The notes: generated from the letters alone by a model not told the origin. A DNA stretch of 64,000 nucleotides from Roseivirga sp. E12 (GCF_017592825.1 NZ_JAGFMD010000001.1:1633225-1697224); one strand, 5' to 3'. Shown: positions 8,548-16,471, counted from the stretch's first letter. Program-made: numbers and translations.

Positions 8548-8851
8548 GCGTCAATTCTTCTAAGATTTGATGTTTGATATGATTTCTTCCTTCATTAGGC
8601 TTAACCAAATACTTGACGCTATAGAAAAGTGTAGCGACCACAATGATCACTGCCACCAATACTATGAAATAGTCTAACTGGCTGCGCTGAATATTCTTAA
8701 AACTTGCCTGAATAAAAGTGCCACAATTAGCGATAGCTCCGAGCAAGCCATCGTAAGAGGGAGACCTATTGTTTTGAAGGTAACCGGCAGTAAGGTAGAT
8801 CAACACAGTTGATACCGTTACACCTATCCAAATCAATCTTTTCTTCTTCAT
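8531..8851 (-). CDS. Small two-helix membrane protein of the oxidase operon
   Basis: A 106-residue protein from the ATG at 8849-8851; an upstream in-frame start would run deep into the cytochrome gene and is rejected. Two membrane helices: residues ~4-23 (LIWIGVTVSTVLIYLTAGYL) and ~60-80 (FIVLVAVIIVVATLFYSV), with a charged C-terminal tail. It follows the CcoO-like gene by five bases and overlaps the Ig-like gene. Position and topology suggest a small accessory subunit comparable in role, not in clear sequence, to CcoQ. No family is recognised with certainty. Confidence 0.75.
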   Translation of the reverse strand: MKKKRLIWIGVTVSTVLIYLTAGYLQNNRSPSYDGLLGAIANCGTFIQASFKNIQRSQLDYFIVLVAVIIVVATLFYSVKYLVKPNEGRNHIKHQILEELTHGKDS

Positions 8852-8856
8852 ATCAC

Positions 8857-9870
8857 TTATTTTTGCCAATCGATCGGCATACCTCTTTCTCGAATAGCCC
8901 TTACCTGCTCTGCCGTAACTTCTGGCGCAGCATTGTTCCAACTACTTCTTTCGAAACTCACAATGGCGGCAATCTTTTCATCACTTAACTGTGGACCAAA
9001 AGCCAGCATTGCTCCAAATTCGTTGTCTCTATCTAACCCAAAAAGTACAATTGAGATAAGTTCGGTTGGGTCCTCCTTATTGACAATGGGACTCCCCTTT
9101 AGGGAAGGAAACGCATTAGGCACCCCACTCCCATTACTCTGATGACATACTTCGCAGCTTGCGCTATAGAGTTTTTGACCGTTTAGCTTCAGAGTCCCTT
9201 CTATTTCTTGGGTTTTGACTGGTGGGCTTTGCCAATCGTAGGCATCGAATTCTACCTTCAAATAACTTGGAAGCTCTTGCTGTTTCAAAGACTTCAGGTA
9301 AGCGACTAGTGCTCTCGATTTTGTGGTCTCTATCACGTGTTTCCCATTTCTGGGGCCGAAACCTTCCGGCAAGAGCACTTCCGATTGTCCGACTAACACT
9401 TCATCCACCTCACGGAATAACCATGGGTAAGCGGGCATTATAGAAGCCTCTACCACACTTCTTGGGTTGTACAGGTGTAGGTTATGCCAAGTCTCATTGT
9501 TCTGCCTAAGCCCAATATTGGTTAGGTCTGGGCCTGTTCTTTCCGAACCTAAAATTGAGCCTGTATTTCTAAAGACACCTGGTCTTACATTGTTGGCATA
9601 ATCAGCAGGTACCGAAGGCCTACTCCCCCATGCCTGATCCATTACATTACTTCTTACTTGTTGTGTATGGCAAGCCTGACAACCTTCGGATATATAGAGT
9701 GCCTTACCTTTAAGTTCTACATCTGTAAGGCGAATAGCTCCTGGCAATGCGGGATTATTCTCCTGCAGTCGGTAGGCAGGAAAAACAGCAATTAACAGGC
9801 TTAGGGTTAGAAATCCTATAGTAATGGCAGCCAATAACACCTTATGATTTGTATGGAAATTGAAATTCAT
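8857..9870 (-). CDS. CcoO-type cytochrome c fused to a second class I cytochrome c domain
   Basis: A 337-residue membrane-anchored dihaem protein. One N-terminal helix (~10-32) is followed by a CcoO/FixO domain with haem site CQACH (64-68), the usual QVRS and GSERTGPDLTNIG segments and an EASIMPAYPWLF methionine loop. After a linker a second cytochrome c domain begins, with CEVCH (239-243). Canonical cbb3 systems keep CcoO (one haem) and CcoP (two haems) separate, so this is a condensed electron-entry subunit. It directly follows the catalytic subunit gene (10-base gap) and should pass electrons to it. Confidence 0.9.
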   Translation of the reverse strand: MNFNFHTNHKVLLAAITIGFLTLSLLIAVFPAYRLQENNPALPGAIRLTDVELKGKALYISEGCQACHTQQVRSNVMDQAWGSRPSVPADYANNVRPGVFRNTGSILGSERTGPDLTNIGLRQNNETWHNLHLYNPRSVVEASIMPAYPWLFREVDEVLVGQSEVLLPEGFGPRNGKHVIETTKSRALVAYLKSLKQQELPSYLKVEFDAYDWQSPPVKTQEIEGTLKLNGQKLYSASCEVCHQSNGSGVPNAFPSLKGSPIVNKEDPTELISIVLFGLDRDNEFGAMLAFGPQLSDEKIAAIVSFERSSWNNAAPEVTAEQVRAIRERGMPIDWQK

Positions 9871-9880
9871 AACTCTTCGT

Positions 9881-11644
9881 TTAAGCGTTCTCTAACTGAA
9901 GTCTTTTGGTCACCTTCCAAGCGAGACTGACTTCTTCCTTTTTGCGAACCATTTTGACAAAGTTGAAGGCAAAGATTATATGCGAAAGGAACATCATCGT
10001 TCCACCTATTGCCCTCCACAGCCAGTAGGGTGCCATCAGTTTTACCGATTCGATAAATGGAGCATCGGTCAGCCAACTCATTCCTTTTAGAGTACCTCCG
10101 ATCATCATGGACCACATGTAGAACATTAGGCCTATAAATGCCATCCAGAAGTGCGCACCTACCATCAATTCCGAAGGGCTATTTCCTGTGAGTCGTGGCA
10201 AGAGATAATACATTCCTCCCCAAACAAAGAAGGTGATGATGCCATACATGGTCATGTGCGAATGAGCCACATTAAAGTCATTGAAGTGCCACACTAAGTT
10301 GCTATAGCGGAAGGCTTGCATGGTGCCCTGACCCGAGCCAACAAAGTAGAATACCACACCAACCAATAGGAAAGGCAGCACGTAGCTAGTCTTTAGGTTG
10401 GTCCAAGCGCCTTTGAAGGTCATGATAAAGTTGGTGGTGCCCGCAATCACTGGAATCAACATCCCAGCACTAAAGACAATGGCAATGGTCTGCAATGACC
10501 ATGGCAGTGGACTAAACACAAAGTGGTGCGTACCGATGAGGGTGTAAAAGAGCATCTGTGTCCAGAAGGCTAACACGCCCAATGAGTAAGAATAAATAGG
10601 CTTATTGAGCGATTGAGGAAGGAAATAATAGACCAGCCCCAAGGTGAAAGTCATAAACCACATGCCAACCCCCTGATGCATGTAATAGCCTTGAATTATA
10701 GTCTCCCCGAGCCCATTCTGATAGAAAGGAAGGTAACCTATTACAACCAGAATAAGAGTCCATGTACAAGCACCCAGGATGTACCAGTTACTGACGTAAA
10801 TCTCCTTAGTGCTTCTTCGGGCAATGGTCTTTGCGAAATTGTAAAGGGCAATTATTAAACCGATCGCGAATAGGGCTGCAATCGGCCAAGTATACTCTCG
10901 ATACTCTCCTCCTCCATTGTTGATCCCATTCATTAAACTGAGGCTCCCTATGAGCACCGATAGATTGATCAATATCAAGGTTGCCCAAGCCAACTTCTGG
11001 CTGAAAAGCTTGGTATTACATGTTCTGACCACCACAAAGAGACCTAAGCCTAGCATGGCGAGAGATGCCCAGCCCCAGAACACCGCATTGGTATGCACAG
11101 GTCTCAATCGACCAAAGGAGAGCCAGGATACATGGTCTAAGTCAGGCCATACGAACTTTAGACCCAAGTACTGTCCGATCAGCGTACCAAAGAGCAACCA
11201 AAATACTGATGAACCCAGATAGGATATCAAGACAGATTTCAGCCCCGGTTCTAAATCTATTTTCTGAACCGATAACTTCTTCTTGGAGAACATAGGCGAA
11301 TGATGCGCATCATTTTCCACATGGGTAATGATCTTATCGGCTATGACTATGCCTTCCTTAGATTCGGCACCTTCATTAACATGCATTACTTGCTTTTCCT
11401 TCAGCAATTCTTCGATCTCCTCTTCAGTCAAATTCTCCAATACTGTTTCTACTTGACCTTGGCTTTTAAGGCGCTTTTCTCTCCTTAATTCTTCGAAGAA
11501 GCCCTTGGCTTTGAAAATTAGCAGGGCCATAAAGACCAGCACCACCAGCAGCATAAGGACGACAGTTCCCATGATACCAGGTTCGTTCAAAACACCCTGG
11601 GCTAAAATCGGAGGCTCTATTATAGTATAGGTCTGCATATTCAT
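9881..11644 (-). CDS. cbb3-type (C-family) haem-copper oxidase catalytic subunit, CcoN-like
   Basis: A 587-residue membrane protein. Metal ligands can be placed: low-spin haem His184 (RPVHTNAVFW), CuB ligands His323 (YYMHQGVGMW) and His373/His374 (IGTHHFVF), and the haem pair His461/His463 (VAHSHMTMYG). Tyr367 lies six residues before the HH pair, the place of the cross-linked tyrosine in C-family oxidases, arguing for oxygen reduction and against a cNOR. Unusual is a ~135-residue N-terminal extension with its own helix (~25-45) and an acidic, histidine-containing segment; Bacteroidota more often have a CcoN-CcoO fusion. No ccoS, ccoG or ccoI is nearby. Confidence 0.9.
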   Translation of the reverse strand: MNMQTYTIIEPPILAQGVLNEPGIMGTVVLMLLVVLVFMALLIFKAKGFFEELRREKRLKSQGQVETVLENLTEEEIEELLKEKQVMHVNEGAESKEGIVIADKIITHVENDAHHSPMFSKKKLSVQKIDLEPGLKSVLISYLGSSVFWLLFGTLIGQYLGLKFVWPDLDHVSWLSFGRLRPVHTNAVFWGWASLAMLGLGLFVVVRTCNTKLFSQKLAWATLILINLSVLIGSLSLMNGINNGGGEYREYTWPIAALFAIGLIIALYNFAKTIARRSTKEIYVSNWYILGACTWTLILVVIGYLPFYQNGLGETIIQGYYMHQGVGMWFMTFTLGLVYYFLPQSLNKPIYSYSLGVLAFWTQMLFYTLIGTHHFVFSPLPWSLQTIAIVFSAGMLIPVIAGTTNFIMTFKGAWTNLKTSYVLPFLLVGVVFYFVGSGQGTMQAFRYSNLVWHFNDFNVAHSHMTMYGIITFFVWGGMYYLLPRLTGNSPSELMVGAHFWMAFIGLMFYMWSMMIGGTLKGMSWLTDAPFIESVKLMAPYWLWRAIGGTMMFLSHIIFAFNFVKMVRKKEEVSLAWKVTKRLQLENA

Positions 11645-11649
11645 ATCTC

Positions 11650-12087
11650 TTAATTGGAACCGCGCTTGATAAAATGGTGTGTGGCGACTATGAGGAGCAC
11701 TACTTTGACTACTTCAATGCCTACATAGTAGAAGTGCATATTGCTTTCTGCTACGGACTGTCCTTCTATAATATCTTCTGCCCGTGCATCTAGTATTGGA
11801 AGTAGATAAAAGGTCTGGATGAGTAAGATGGTAAGGAGACTGAGCATCAGTACACCTCCCTTTTTCGAATGATGCGAGACAGTCAGCGATAAGGCAATCA
11901 ATATCAACAGCACCCATTCGACTTTATTTAAGGCGTCAAAGACAATTCTCCCTACTTCTAAACCAATCTGTAAGGAAACAGAAGGCGCCTGAAACTTTAA
12001 TGGAGCTTCCATAAAGCTGATGGCCAATACAAAGCCTAGCCATAGCAATGAGGCTACAAACCGAAGGTTATAGAGTTTACTTGCCAT
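11650..12087 (-). CDS. Four-helix membrane protein between truncated haemoglobin and oxidase
   Basis: A 145-residue protein with four membrane helices (~8-28, ~57-75, ~80-97, ~120-140). The N-terminal part FVASLLWLGFVLAISFMEAPLKF has the look of DUF4149/TMEM205-like proteins, but I do not assign it firmly. It lies five bases upstream of the oxidase gene and four bases after the truncated haemoglobin, so it belongs to the same transcript. Histidines in SHHSKK and THHF flank helices. Function unknown; a haem or gas-related membrane role is only suggested by the context. Confidence 0.75.
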   Translation of the reverse strand: MASKLYNLRFVASLLWLGFVLAISFMEAPLKFQAPSVSLQIGLEVGRIVFDALNKVEWVLLILIALSLTVSHHSKKGGVLMLSLLTILLIQTFYLLPILDARAEDIIEGQSVAESNMHFYYVGIEVVKVVLLIVATHHFIKRGSN

Positions 12088-12091
12088 TAGT

Positions 12092-12481
12092 TCAATGTGG
12101 TCGCGCGCTAAAAATTCTTAGGAAGATGGTATGCGCCATGGTACGCGCACGTGTCTTGGCGATATCAACATTGTCGCCAATGAAAAGCTCATCTAAGGTT
12201 TCGAACCAAAGCTGAAGCCAGTTACCAAAGTGAGCCTGCTCAATGCTATGGTCGAATTGACGGTCTACGTCTAGATGAGCTTTCAGAGGGTTGCCCTTGT
12301 AGGCCCTGACGAAGAAGAGGTTGGTTTCCCAAAAGTCAACAAGCTTATCTAAGTGCTCTGGCCAGTCTTCAATTACTCCATTGAAAATGGGACCTAGTGT
12401 CTCGTGCGCTCTGACTTTAGCATAAAAAGTATTGACTAAGAGGGCAACATCTTCTCTCGATTCAATTTCTTTCCTTTTCAT
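12092..12481 (-). CDS. Group III truncated haemoglobin
   Basis: A 129-residue globin. Features of group III: VALLVNTFYAKVRAHETLGPIFNGVI at the start, WPEHLDKLVDFWETNLFF (tryptophan and phenylalanine of the distal pocket), and the proximal histidine in QAHFGNWLQLWFETLDELF. Such cytoplasmic globins bind oxygen or NO and occur with NO-responsive Crp/Fnr genes. This is the first gene of the eight-gene operon. An 18-bp Crp/Fnr-type site lies 34-51 bases before its ATG, between it and the Crp/Fnr gene. Confidence 0.93.
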   Translation of the reverse strand: MKRKEIESREDVALLVNTFYAKVRAHETLGPIFNGVIEDWPEHLDKLVDFWETNLFFVRAYKGNPLKAHLDVDRQFDHSIEQAHFGNWLQLWFETLDELFIGDNVDIAKTRARTMAHTIFLRIFSARPH

Positions 12482-12514
12482 GATACAAGTCTAGCTGCCT
12501 CATGGATGAGGAGT

Positions 12515-12532
12515 TTATGACATGGATCATAA
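12515..12532 (-). promoter_or_regulatory. Crp/Fnr-type operator upstream of the truncated haemoglobin/oxidase operon
   Basis: TTATGA (12515-12520) and TCATAA (12527-12532) are perfect inverted half-sites separated by six bases, the spacing and layout of Crp/Fnr family sites (compare TGTGA-N6-TCACA). It is placed in the 61-base gap between the Crp/Fnr gene and the truncated haemoglobin gene, both read on the minus strand. Control by the adjacent Crp/Fnr protein is inferred. Confidence 0.75.
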
Positions 12533-12542
12533 GCATTAAAAT

Positions 12543-13133
12543 TTATCTGAAAATCTTCCGGTCGATGATCTTTACATCACCATCTTCTTGCAATTGCTTG
12601 ACTGTTCTGATCACAGTTTCCACTCGAATACCCAAAAATTCTGACAACTGCTGACGGGTAAGATTGACTTCAAAGGCTTCATTGGATTGGCCGAATTCAT
12701 CCTTCATATAATCTATCAGTGCCAATATGCGATGCTTGGCATCATGGTTGGAGATTTCCCTCAACATCATGGCCTTATACATAAGTCGCTTAGTAAGGAT
12801 GCTGGTGAATTTCAGGTGAATCTCGAAATTCTCACTTAAAAGCTCGAAGAAAACATCTTTTGGTAGTGAGTAAAGCACTGTATCTACTTCAGCAAATGCT
12901 GAAGCCGGGTATTCTCTACCTTGAAAAAGCGGTGGCTCTCCAAAGCTCTGTCCATCTTTAAAGGTCCCTTGTACAAACTCCTTACCCTCCTCATTGGTGT
13001 TCACCATCTTGACTTTTCCAGAAAAAATCTGATAGTAAAAGTGTGCATTCTCCCCTTCCATAAAGAGAAAGGTGCCGGCACTTACTTCCTTTTTACTGCA
13101 ATTATAACTTTCGAGAATTTCTACTGGAATCAC
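12543..13133 (-). CDS. Crp/Fnr family transcriptional regulator (oxidase/globin operon)
   Basis: A 196-residue regulator with an N-terminal cyclic-nucleotide-fold sensor (~15-115; FLFMEGENAHFYYQIFSGKVKM, GQSFGEPPLF) and a C-terminal winged helix (LTRQQLSEFLGIRVETVIRTVKQL). It starts with GTG at 13131-13133; an in-frame TGA lies six bases upstream and the next ATG would remove part of the sensor. No iron-sulphur cysteine cluster is evident, so it is not a classical Fnr; haem- or ligand-based sensing as in DNR/HcpR-like proteins is possible. Its position before the truncated haemoglobin operon and the operator between them point to local control. Confidence 0.9.
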   Translation of the reverse strand: MIPVEILESYNCSKKEVSAGTFLFMEGENAHFYYQIFSGKVKMVNTNEEGKEFVQGTFKDGQSFGEPPLFQGREYPASAFAEVDTVLYSLPKDVFFELLSENFEIHLKFTSILTKRLMYKAMMLREISNHDAKHRILALIDYMKDEFGQSNEAFEVNLTRQQLSEFLGIRVETVIRTVKQLQEDGDVKIIDRKIFR

Positions 13134-13224
13134 GGATCAGAGATTGAACGCTCAAATTTAACTGATCTGGTTTAGGATCATAGTGCTGAAGGTAAGAGCT
13201 TCCGAGATGTAAAATGAGTGCTCT

Positions 13225-13512
13225 CTAAAATTGAAATATCAACCTCAGACACTTGAGGTATTTCACTTGCCTTGTTTTACTTTTCTCCTTGCACACCTTC
13301 ATCAACAAATGTTTATAGAACGAGTCTATAATCCCATCACTGAGTTTGTTCAACATTAAAACTTCATGTTGTTCAAGGCCTTTTATAGTTCTCTCTATTT
13401 CAGCAGATTTAATTGAACAGAGATAGCCGTACAATTGAGATAGTTCAGATTCATTAAAGTCTCCATATCCCAAATTATTCCGTTTGCTCATTACAGCAAA
13501 TAAAGGTGTCAT
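13225..13512 (-). CDS. Hypothetical protein, possibly real
   Basis: A 95-residue frame with an ATG start in the 545-base gap between the Crp/Fnr gene and the cytochrome P460 pair. The middle (GYLCSIKSAEIERTIKGLEQHEVLMLNKLSDGIIDSFYKHLLMK) reads like two or three amphipathic helices and the composition is rich in K, E and L like a genuine protein, but no family is recognised. The C-terminus is basic. There is no operon partner. It could also be a decayed gene fragment. Confidence 0.4.
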   Translation of the reverse strand: MTPLFAVMSKRNNLGYGDFNESELSQLYGYLCSIKSAEIERTIKGLEQHEVLMLNKLSDGIIDSFYKHLLMKVCKEKSKTRQVKYLKCLRLIFQF

Positions 13513-13574
13513 AAGTTGTGGGATGTGTATTTAAAAAGACTTTACCCTTCACAAGTGTCATGTGTCAAACATGC

Positions 13575-13596
13575 GGTTCTTTTATAATCTAGAACC
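13575..13596. promoter_or_regulatory. Inverted repeat upstream of the P460 genes
   Basis: GGTTCT (13575-13580) and AGAACC (13591-13596) are perfect six-base inverted repeats with a ten-base AT-rich spacer containing TATAAT-like sequence, about 80 bases before the first P460 gene. A second short hairpin, TGTCTT/AAGACA with a four-base loop, follows around 13609-13625. Either could be part of the promoter or leader of the P460 genes. No regulator can be assigned. Confidence 0.35.
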
Positions 13597-13678
13597 TGAA
13601 TTAAGGGCTGTCTTCAAAAAGACAACAGGGTACATTTAATGCCAATACTTTCGAAGTGTTAACCCTTAAACAGAACGC

Positions 13679-14263
13679 ATGAAAAGTTTAAAAAGAAAAG
13701 ATTATTATATCGCTGTAGTACTACTCATATTCATTAGTGCATTTACAATGGCCATGATTCCTGAGCAAGCAAGAAGGCATTACAAATTCGATAAGGATGG
13801 GCAGTTGATTCGTTCTTCAATTGAAGATTATCGACACTGGGTATATGTAGGTACTCCGGTAACACCAAATGATTTGAATCCACCTGCAGCGGCATTCCCT
13901 GATTTTCATAATGTTTATATCCATCCCTCTGATTTCAAATACTACGAGAAGCACGGTAAATGGCAGGATGGCACCATACTGGTTAAAGAGCTTGTCACTG
14001 TAGGTTCCACCCAAGCAGTGAGCGGTAAGGGTTATTTCCAAGGAGAATTCTACGGCCTAGAAGCCACAGTAAAAGACAGTAAGCAATTTCCTGATGAGCC
14101 AGGTAATTGGGCCTACTTCAGCTTTGGACATGAGTTGCCATTACTCAAAACTGCTAAGGCATTTCCAACAGCATCATGTAATGCATGTCATGCCGCTGCC
14201 GCTGCAGATACTGATTTTGTATTTACTCAGTATTACCCAGTCTTAAGAGCAGTAGCAAAATAA
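13679..14263 (+). CDS. Cytochrome P460 family protein, first of a tandem pair
   Basis: A 194-residue exported c-type cytochrome. A signal/anchor helix (~10-27) precedes a P460/cytochrome c'-beta type domain: YRHWVYVGTPV, FHNVYIHPSDFKYYEKHG, DGTILVKELV, NWAYFSFG, and the haem site CNACH at 167-171 near the C-terminus, the family's usual place. P460 proteins oxidise hydroxylamine or handle NO in the periplasm. Lys103 (in LVKEL) is in the region where the haem-crosslinking lysine occurs in true P460, but this needs alignment. The second copy follows after seven bases. Confidence 0.9.
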   Translation: MKSLKRKDYYIAVVLLIFISAFTMAMIPEQARRHYKFDKDGQLIRSSIEDYRHWVYVGTPVTPNDLNPPAAAFPDFHNVYIHPSDFKYYEKHGKWQDGTILVKELVTVGSTQAVSGKGYFQGEFYGLEATVKDSKQFPDEPGNWAYFSFGHELPLLKTAKAFPTASCNACHAAAAADTDFVFTQYYPVLRAVAK

Positions 14264-14270
14264 TAGCACT

Positions 14271-14810
14271 ATGAAAAAAATTCTTCTGGCAATATTTGCC
14301 TTCATAATCTTTGGTTTCACTTTCGTGAATAATGTGCCCGAACCATTTTCAGCACATGTGGATGAAGATGGAAATATCTCTGTTCCGAAAGACTATCGAG
14401 ATTGGACGTTCATTGGCGCATGGTCTATCAAGGGAGATAACGGTGCTGCTGGTCTGCACTTGGTATATACACAAGCAGAAACCGCTGCGCATTATAAGGA
14501 AAAGGGGGAGTTTCCCGATGGAGCCGTGCTTGTTAAAGAATTGCAAAACACCGAGTCGCAGACCCTAACTACTGGGAGGGCAAGCAGAGCAAGTGGCGTT
14601 GCTGGCTGGTTTGTCATGATTAAAGATACCGAGGGGCGATATCCGGAAAACAAACTCTGGGGAAATGGCTGGGGATGGGCCTACTTTGACGCAGATGATC
14701 CAATAAAAACTACCTCCACTGACTTCAAACTGGACTGTCTTGGCTGCCATGTACCAGCGGCCTCAACCGATTGGGTATATATGGATGGATACCCAGTTTT
14801 GACAAAATGA
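14271..14810 (+). CDS. Cytochrome P460 family protein, second of a tandem pair
   Basis: A 179-residue exported protein with signal peptide (~1-20) and the same fold as its neighbour: YRDWTFIGAWS, GLHLVYTQAETAAHYKEKG, DGAVLVKEL (lysine kept), WGWAYFDADDP and haem motif CLGCH at 156-160. The two copies are diverged well beyond a recent duplication, so they may form a heterodimer or handle different nitrogen oxides (inference). They are followed by a strong bidirectional terminator. The gene lies between two Crp/Fnr regulators, next to the globin and oxidase operon. Confidence 0.9.
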   Translation: MKKILLAIFAFIIFGFTFVNNVPEPFSAHVDEDGNISVPKDYRDWTFIGAWSIKGDNGAAGLHLVYTQAETAAHYKEKGEFPDGAVLVKELQNTESQTLTTGRASRASGVAGWFVMIKDTEGRYPENKLWGNGWGWAYFDADDPIKTTSTDFKLDCLGCHVPAASTDWVYMDGYPVLTK

Positions 14811-14839
14811 AGAGCCGTATTAATGTCTAATCATTAACA

Positions 14840-14873
14840 AATAAGCCTTCCCGGCTAGTCGGGAAGGCTTATT
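14840..14873. terminator. Bidirectional terminator between the P460 genes and a Crp/Fnr gene
   Basis: A 14-bp perfect stem (left arm 14840-14853, right arm 14860-14873; core GCCTTCCCG/CGGGAAGGC) around a six-base loop. A/T-rich flanks on both sides suit both converging genes. Confidence 0.9.
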
Positions 14874-14905
14874 ATGTCTATTTCATGCTCACATATTCAT
14901 GTTCC

Positions 14906-15571
14906 TTATATCTCTAAACTGCCATGAAAATAGAAGTACTCATTATCATAAGTAACGCAACCTTGCTTTTTCAGCTTATTCAAGGTCTTAGTTACAAATT
15001 GCCTTGAGGTCGAAGTTAGCTTAGCAATCTCATCATGACTGATGAAGTTTCTTGCCATCAATCCCTTATCATTTGATTCACCAAATTCATCTCTAAAAGA
15101 CATTAAAAAATCAATAATTCTTTCCTCAGAGCTTTTAAAGACCAAGTCATTTACGAGTTTTTCCAGCTTGTGAATGCGCTCAGAAAAAGTCTTGATTACT
15201 TCTACTTTTAGTGCATTGTTTTTGTCCAGTATGTAGTTAAACTCATCTCTCGTCATCAGACAAACCACAGCATCCTCCTTGGCTATGGCATAAACGTTTT
15301 TATCAGTCTGGCTTGTGATGTTCAATTCTCCGAATATTGTACCTGGTTTGCGCAAAGATTTTATCCGTTCATTTCCGTCCTCATCGAGATACACCAACTT
15401 CATGATTCCTGATTTCAGAAAGTAGATATAATTATATTCTTCTACTCTGATGATATCATCTTGCTTTATGGTACGTTTTGTTAGTCTTTCGTCCAAAAAC
15501 TTTATATCCTCGTCCTTTAGTACTTTCCAAAAATCGAACTGCTCTAGGTACCAAATATTTGAATTATCCAA
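14906..15571 (-). CDS. Crp/Fnr family transcriptional regulator (second)
   Basis: A 221-residue regulator: cyclic-nucleotide-fold domain (~25-120; YIYFLKSGIMKLVYLDEDGNE, PGTIFGELNI), a dimer helix, and a winged helix ending with ISHDEIAKLTSTSRQFVTKTLNKLKKQG. The start is a TTG at 15569-15571; upstream, a TAA is reached eight codons earlier with no ATG or GTG between, so TTG is the best choice. It converges on the P460 genes and may sense the same stress. It is not closely similar to the Crp/Fnr protein at 12.5-13.1 kb. Confidence 0.88.
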   Translation of the reverse strand: MDNSNIWYLEQFDFWKVLKDEDIKFLDERLTKRTIKQDDIIRVEEYNYIYFLKSGIMKLVYLDEDGNERIKSLRKPGTIFGELNITSQTDKNVYAIAKEDAVVCLMTRDEFNYILDKNNALKVEVIKTFSERIHKLEKLVNDLVFKSSEERIIDFLMSFRDEFGESNDKGLMARNFISHDEIAKLTSTSRQFVTKTLNKLKKQGCVTYDNEYFYFHGSLEI

Positions 15572-15729
15572 TATAATTGTTGTTTGAAAATCTTAAAACA
15601 AGATGGTTAAATGGGAGTAGAATTCCTACGGAAATCCAGTGATTATAAGAACCTATTGAAGACAATAAAGTAAAGTCGAATCATTGTCTTCTATTAGTTA
15701 GTCTTGAAGGTCAAAATTAAAACCACCCC

Positions 15730-15744
15730 TGACATAATATGTCA
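15730..15744 (+). promoter_or_regulatory. Palindromic operator copy 1, upstream of the WYL regulator
   Basis: TGACATA-A-TATGTCA, a perfect 15-bp palindrome with a central A, 31 bases before the regulator ATG. It belongs to a 23-bp block (15724-15746) that is repeated without change at 16463-16485 before the next gene. Autoregulation by the WYL protein is the simplest reading. Confidence 0.8.
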
Positions 15745-15775
15745 TATCTTGTATGCAACTTGACATTCAAGAAGC

Positions 15776-16471
15776 ATGAATCACCTTTCGAGACTATTGT
15801 CCATACTCACAATACTCAAGTCCAAGCGAGTAGTCACTGGGAATGAGCTTGCCAAAAAGTTTGAGGTAAGTCTTCGGACTATCTATAGAGACATCAAAAA
15901 ACTGGAGGAATCTGGTGTTCCAGTAGTCACTATTGAAGGAAGAGGATATTCCATTATGGATGGCTATATGGTCGCCCCTATAATGTTTGATGAAATGGAA
16001 GTCAATGCCCTTATCACAGCGGAGCAATTAATTGCCAAAACCAATGACGACTCTCTGATTCAACACTTTGAGCAAACCTTACAAAAAATCAAGTCTGTGT
16101 TTAAAAGTAGTCTTCAGACAAAGGGCGAAATGTTGGACAGCAAGATGTATGTTTTCAAAAACAACACGGACCCAACCAGAACCTCCTCCCTTTCCCATGT
16201 GCAAATGGCGATCATCAATTTTAAGATGATTGAAATGACCTATCAGGCTAAGGGCAAAGAGACTACTTTAAGAAAAGTTGAGCCTTTGGCCATTTATAGT
16301 TTTGATGAAAAATGGATTCTTGTCACATGGTGCCACTTAAGAGCAGACTATAGGGCTTTCCGCTTAGATAGGATCAAGGACTTTCAAATCTTAAATGAAG
16401 TATTTGAGGACAGGCAATTTGACCTGGGTAAATATTTCATCAAATGCGCAGAAATCGAAAATCACCCCTGA
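15776..16471 (+). CDS. YafY-type HTH/WYL-domain transcriptional regulator
   Basis: A 231-residue protein with an N-terminal HTH_11 winged helix (LLSILTILKSKRVVTGNELAKKFEVSLRTIYRDIKKLEESG) and a C-terminal WYL domain (~130-220; IYSFDEKWILVTWCHLRADYRAFRLDRI). WYL domains bind small ligands or nucleic acids. A palindromic operator lies upstream of its ATG and an identical copy overlaps its stop codon, in front of the SnoaL-like gene. This indicates a two-promoter autoregulated locus. Confidence 0.92.
   Translation: MNHLSRLLSILTILKSKRVVTGNELAKKFEVSLRTIYRDIKKLEESGVPVVTIEGRGYSIMDGYMVAPIMFDEMEVNALITAEQLIAKTNDDSLIQHFEQTLQKIKSVFKSSLQTKGEMLDSKMYVFKNNTDPTRTSSLSHVQMAIINFKMIEMTYQAKGKETTLRKVEPLAIYSFDEKWILVTWCHLRADYRAFRLDRIKDFQILNEVFEDRQFDLGKYFIKCAEIENHP

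Noticed and set aside
10917..11222. 101-residue plus-strand frame
   Set aside because: Antisense shadow of the oxidase catalytic subunit gene, whose own frame is strongly conserved.
9881..11644. Oxidase subunit as a nitric oxide reductase
   Set aside because: The tyrosine six residues before the CuB histidine pair is kept (Tyr367), as in oxygen-reducing C-family enzymes, and there is no cNOR-type partner. A NOR identity cannot be fully excluded without phylogeny.
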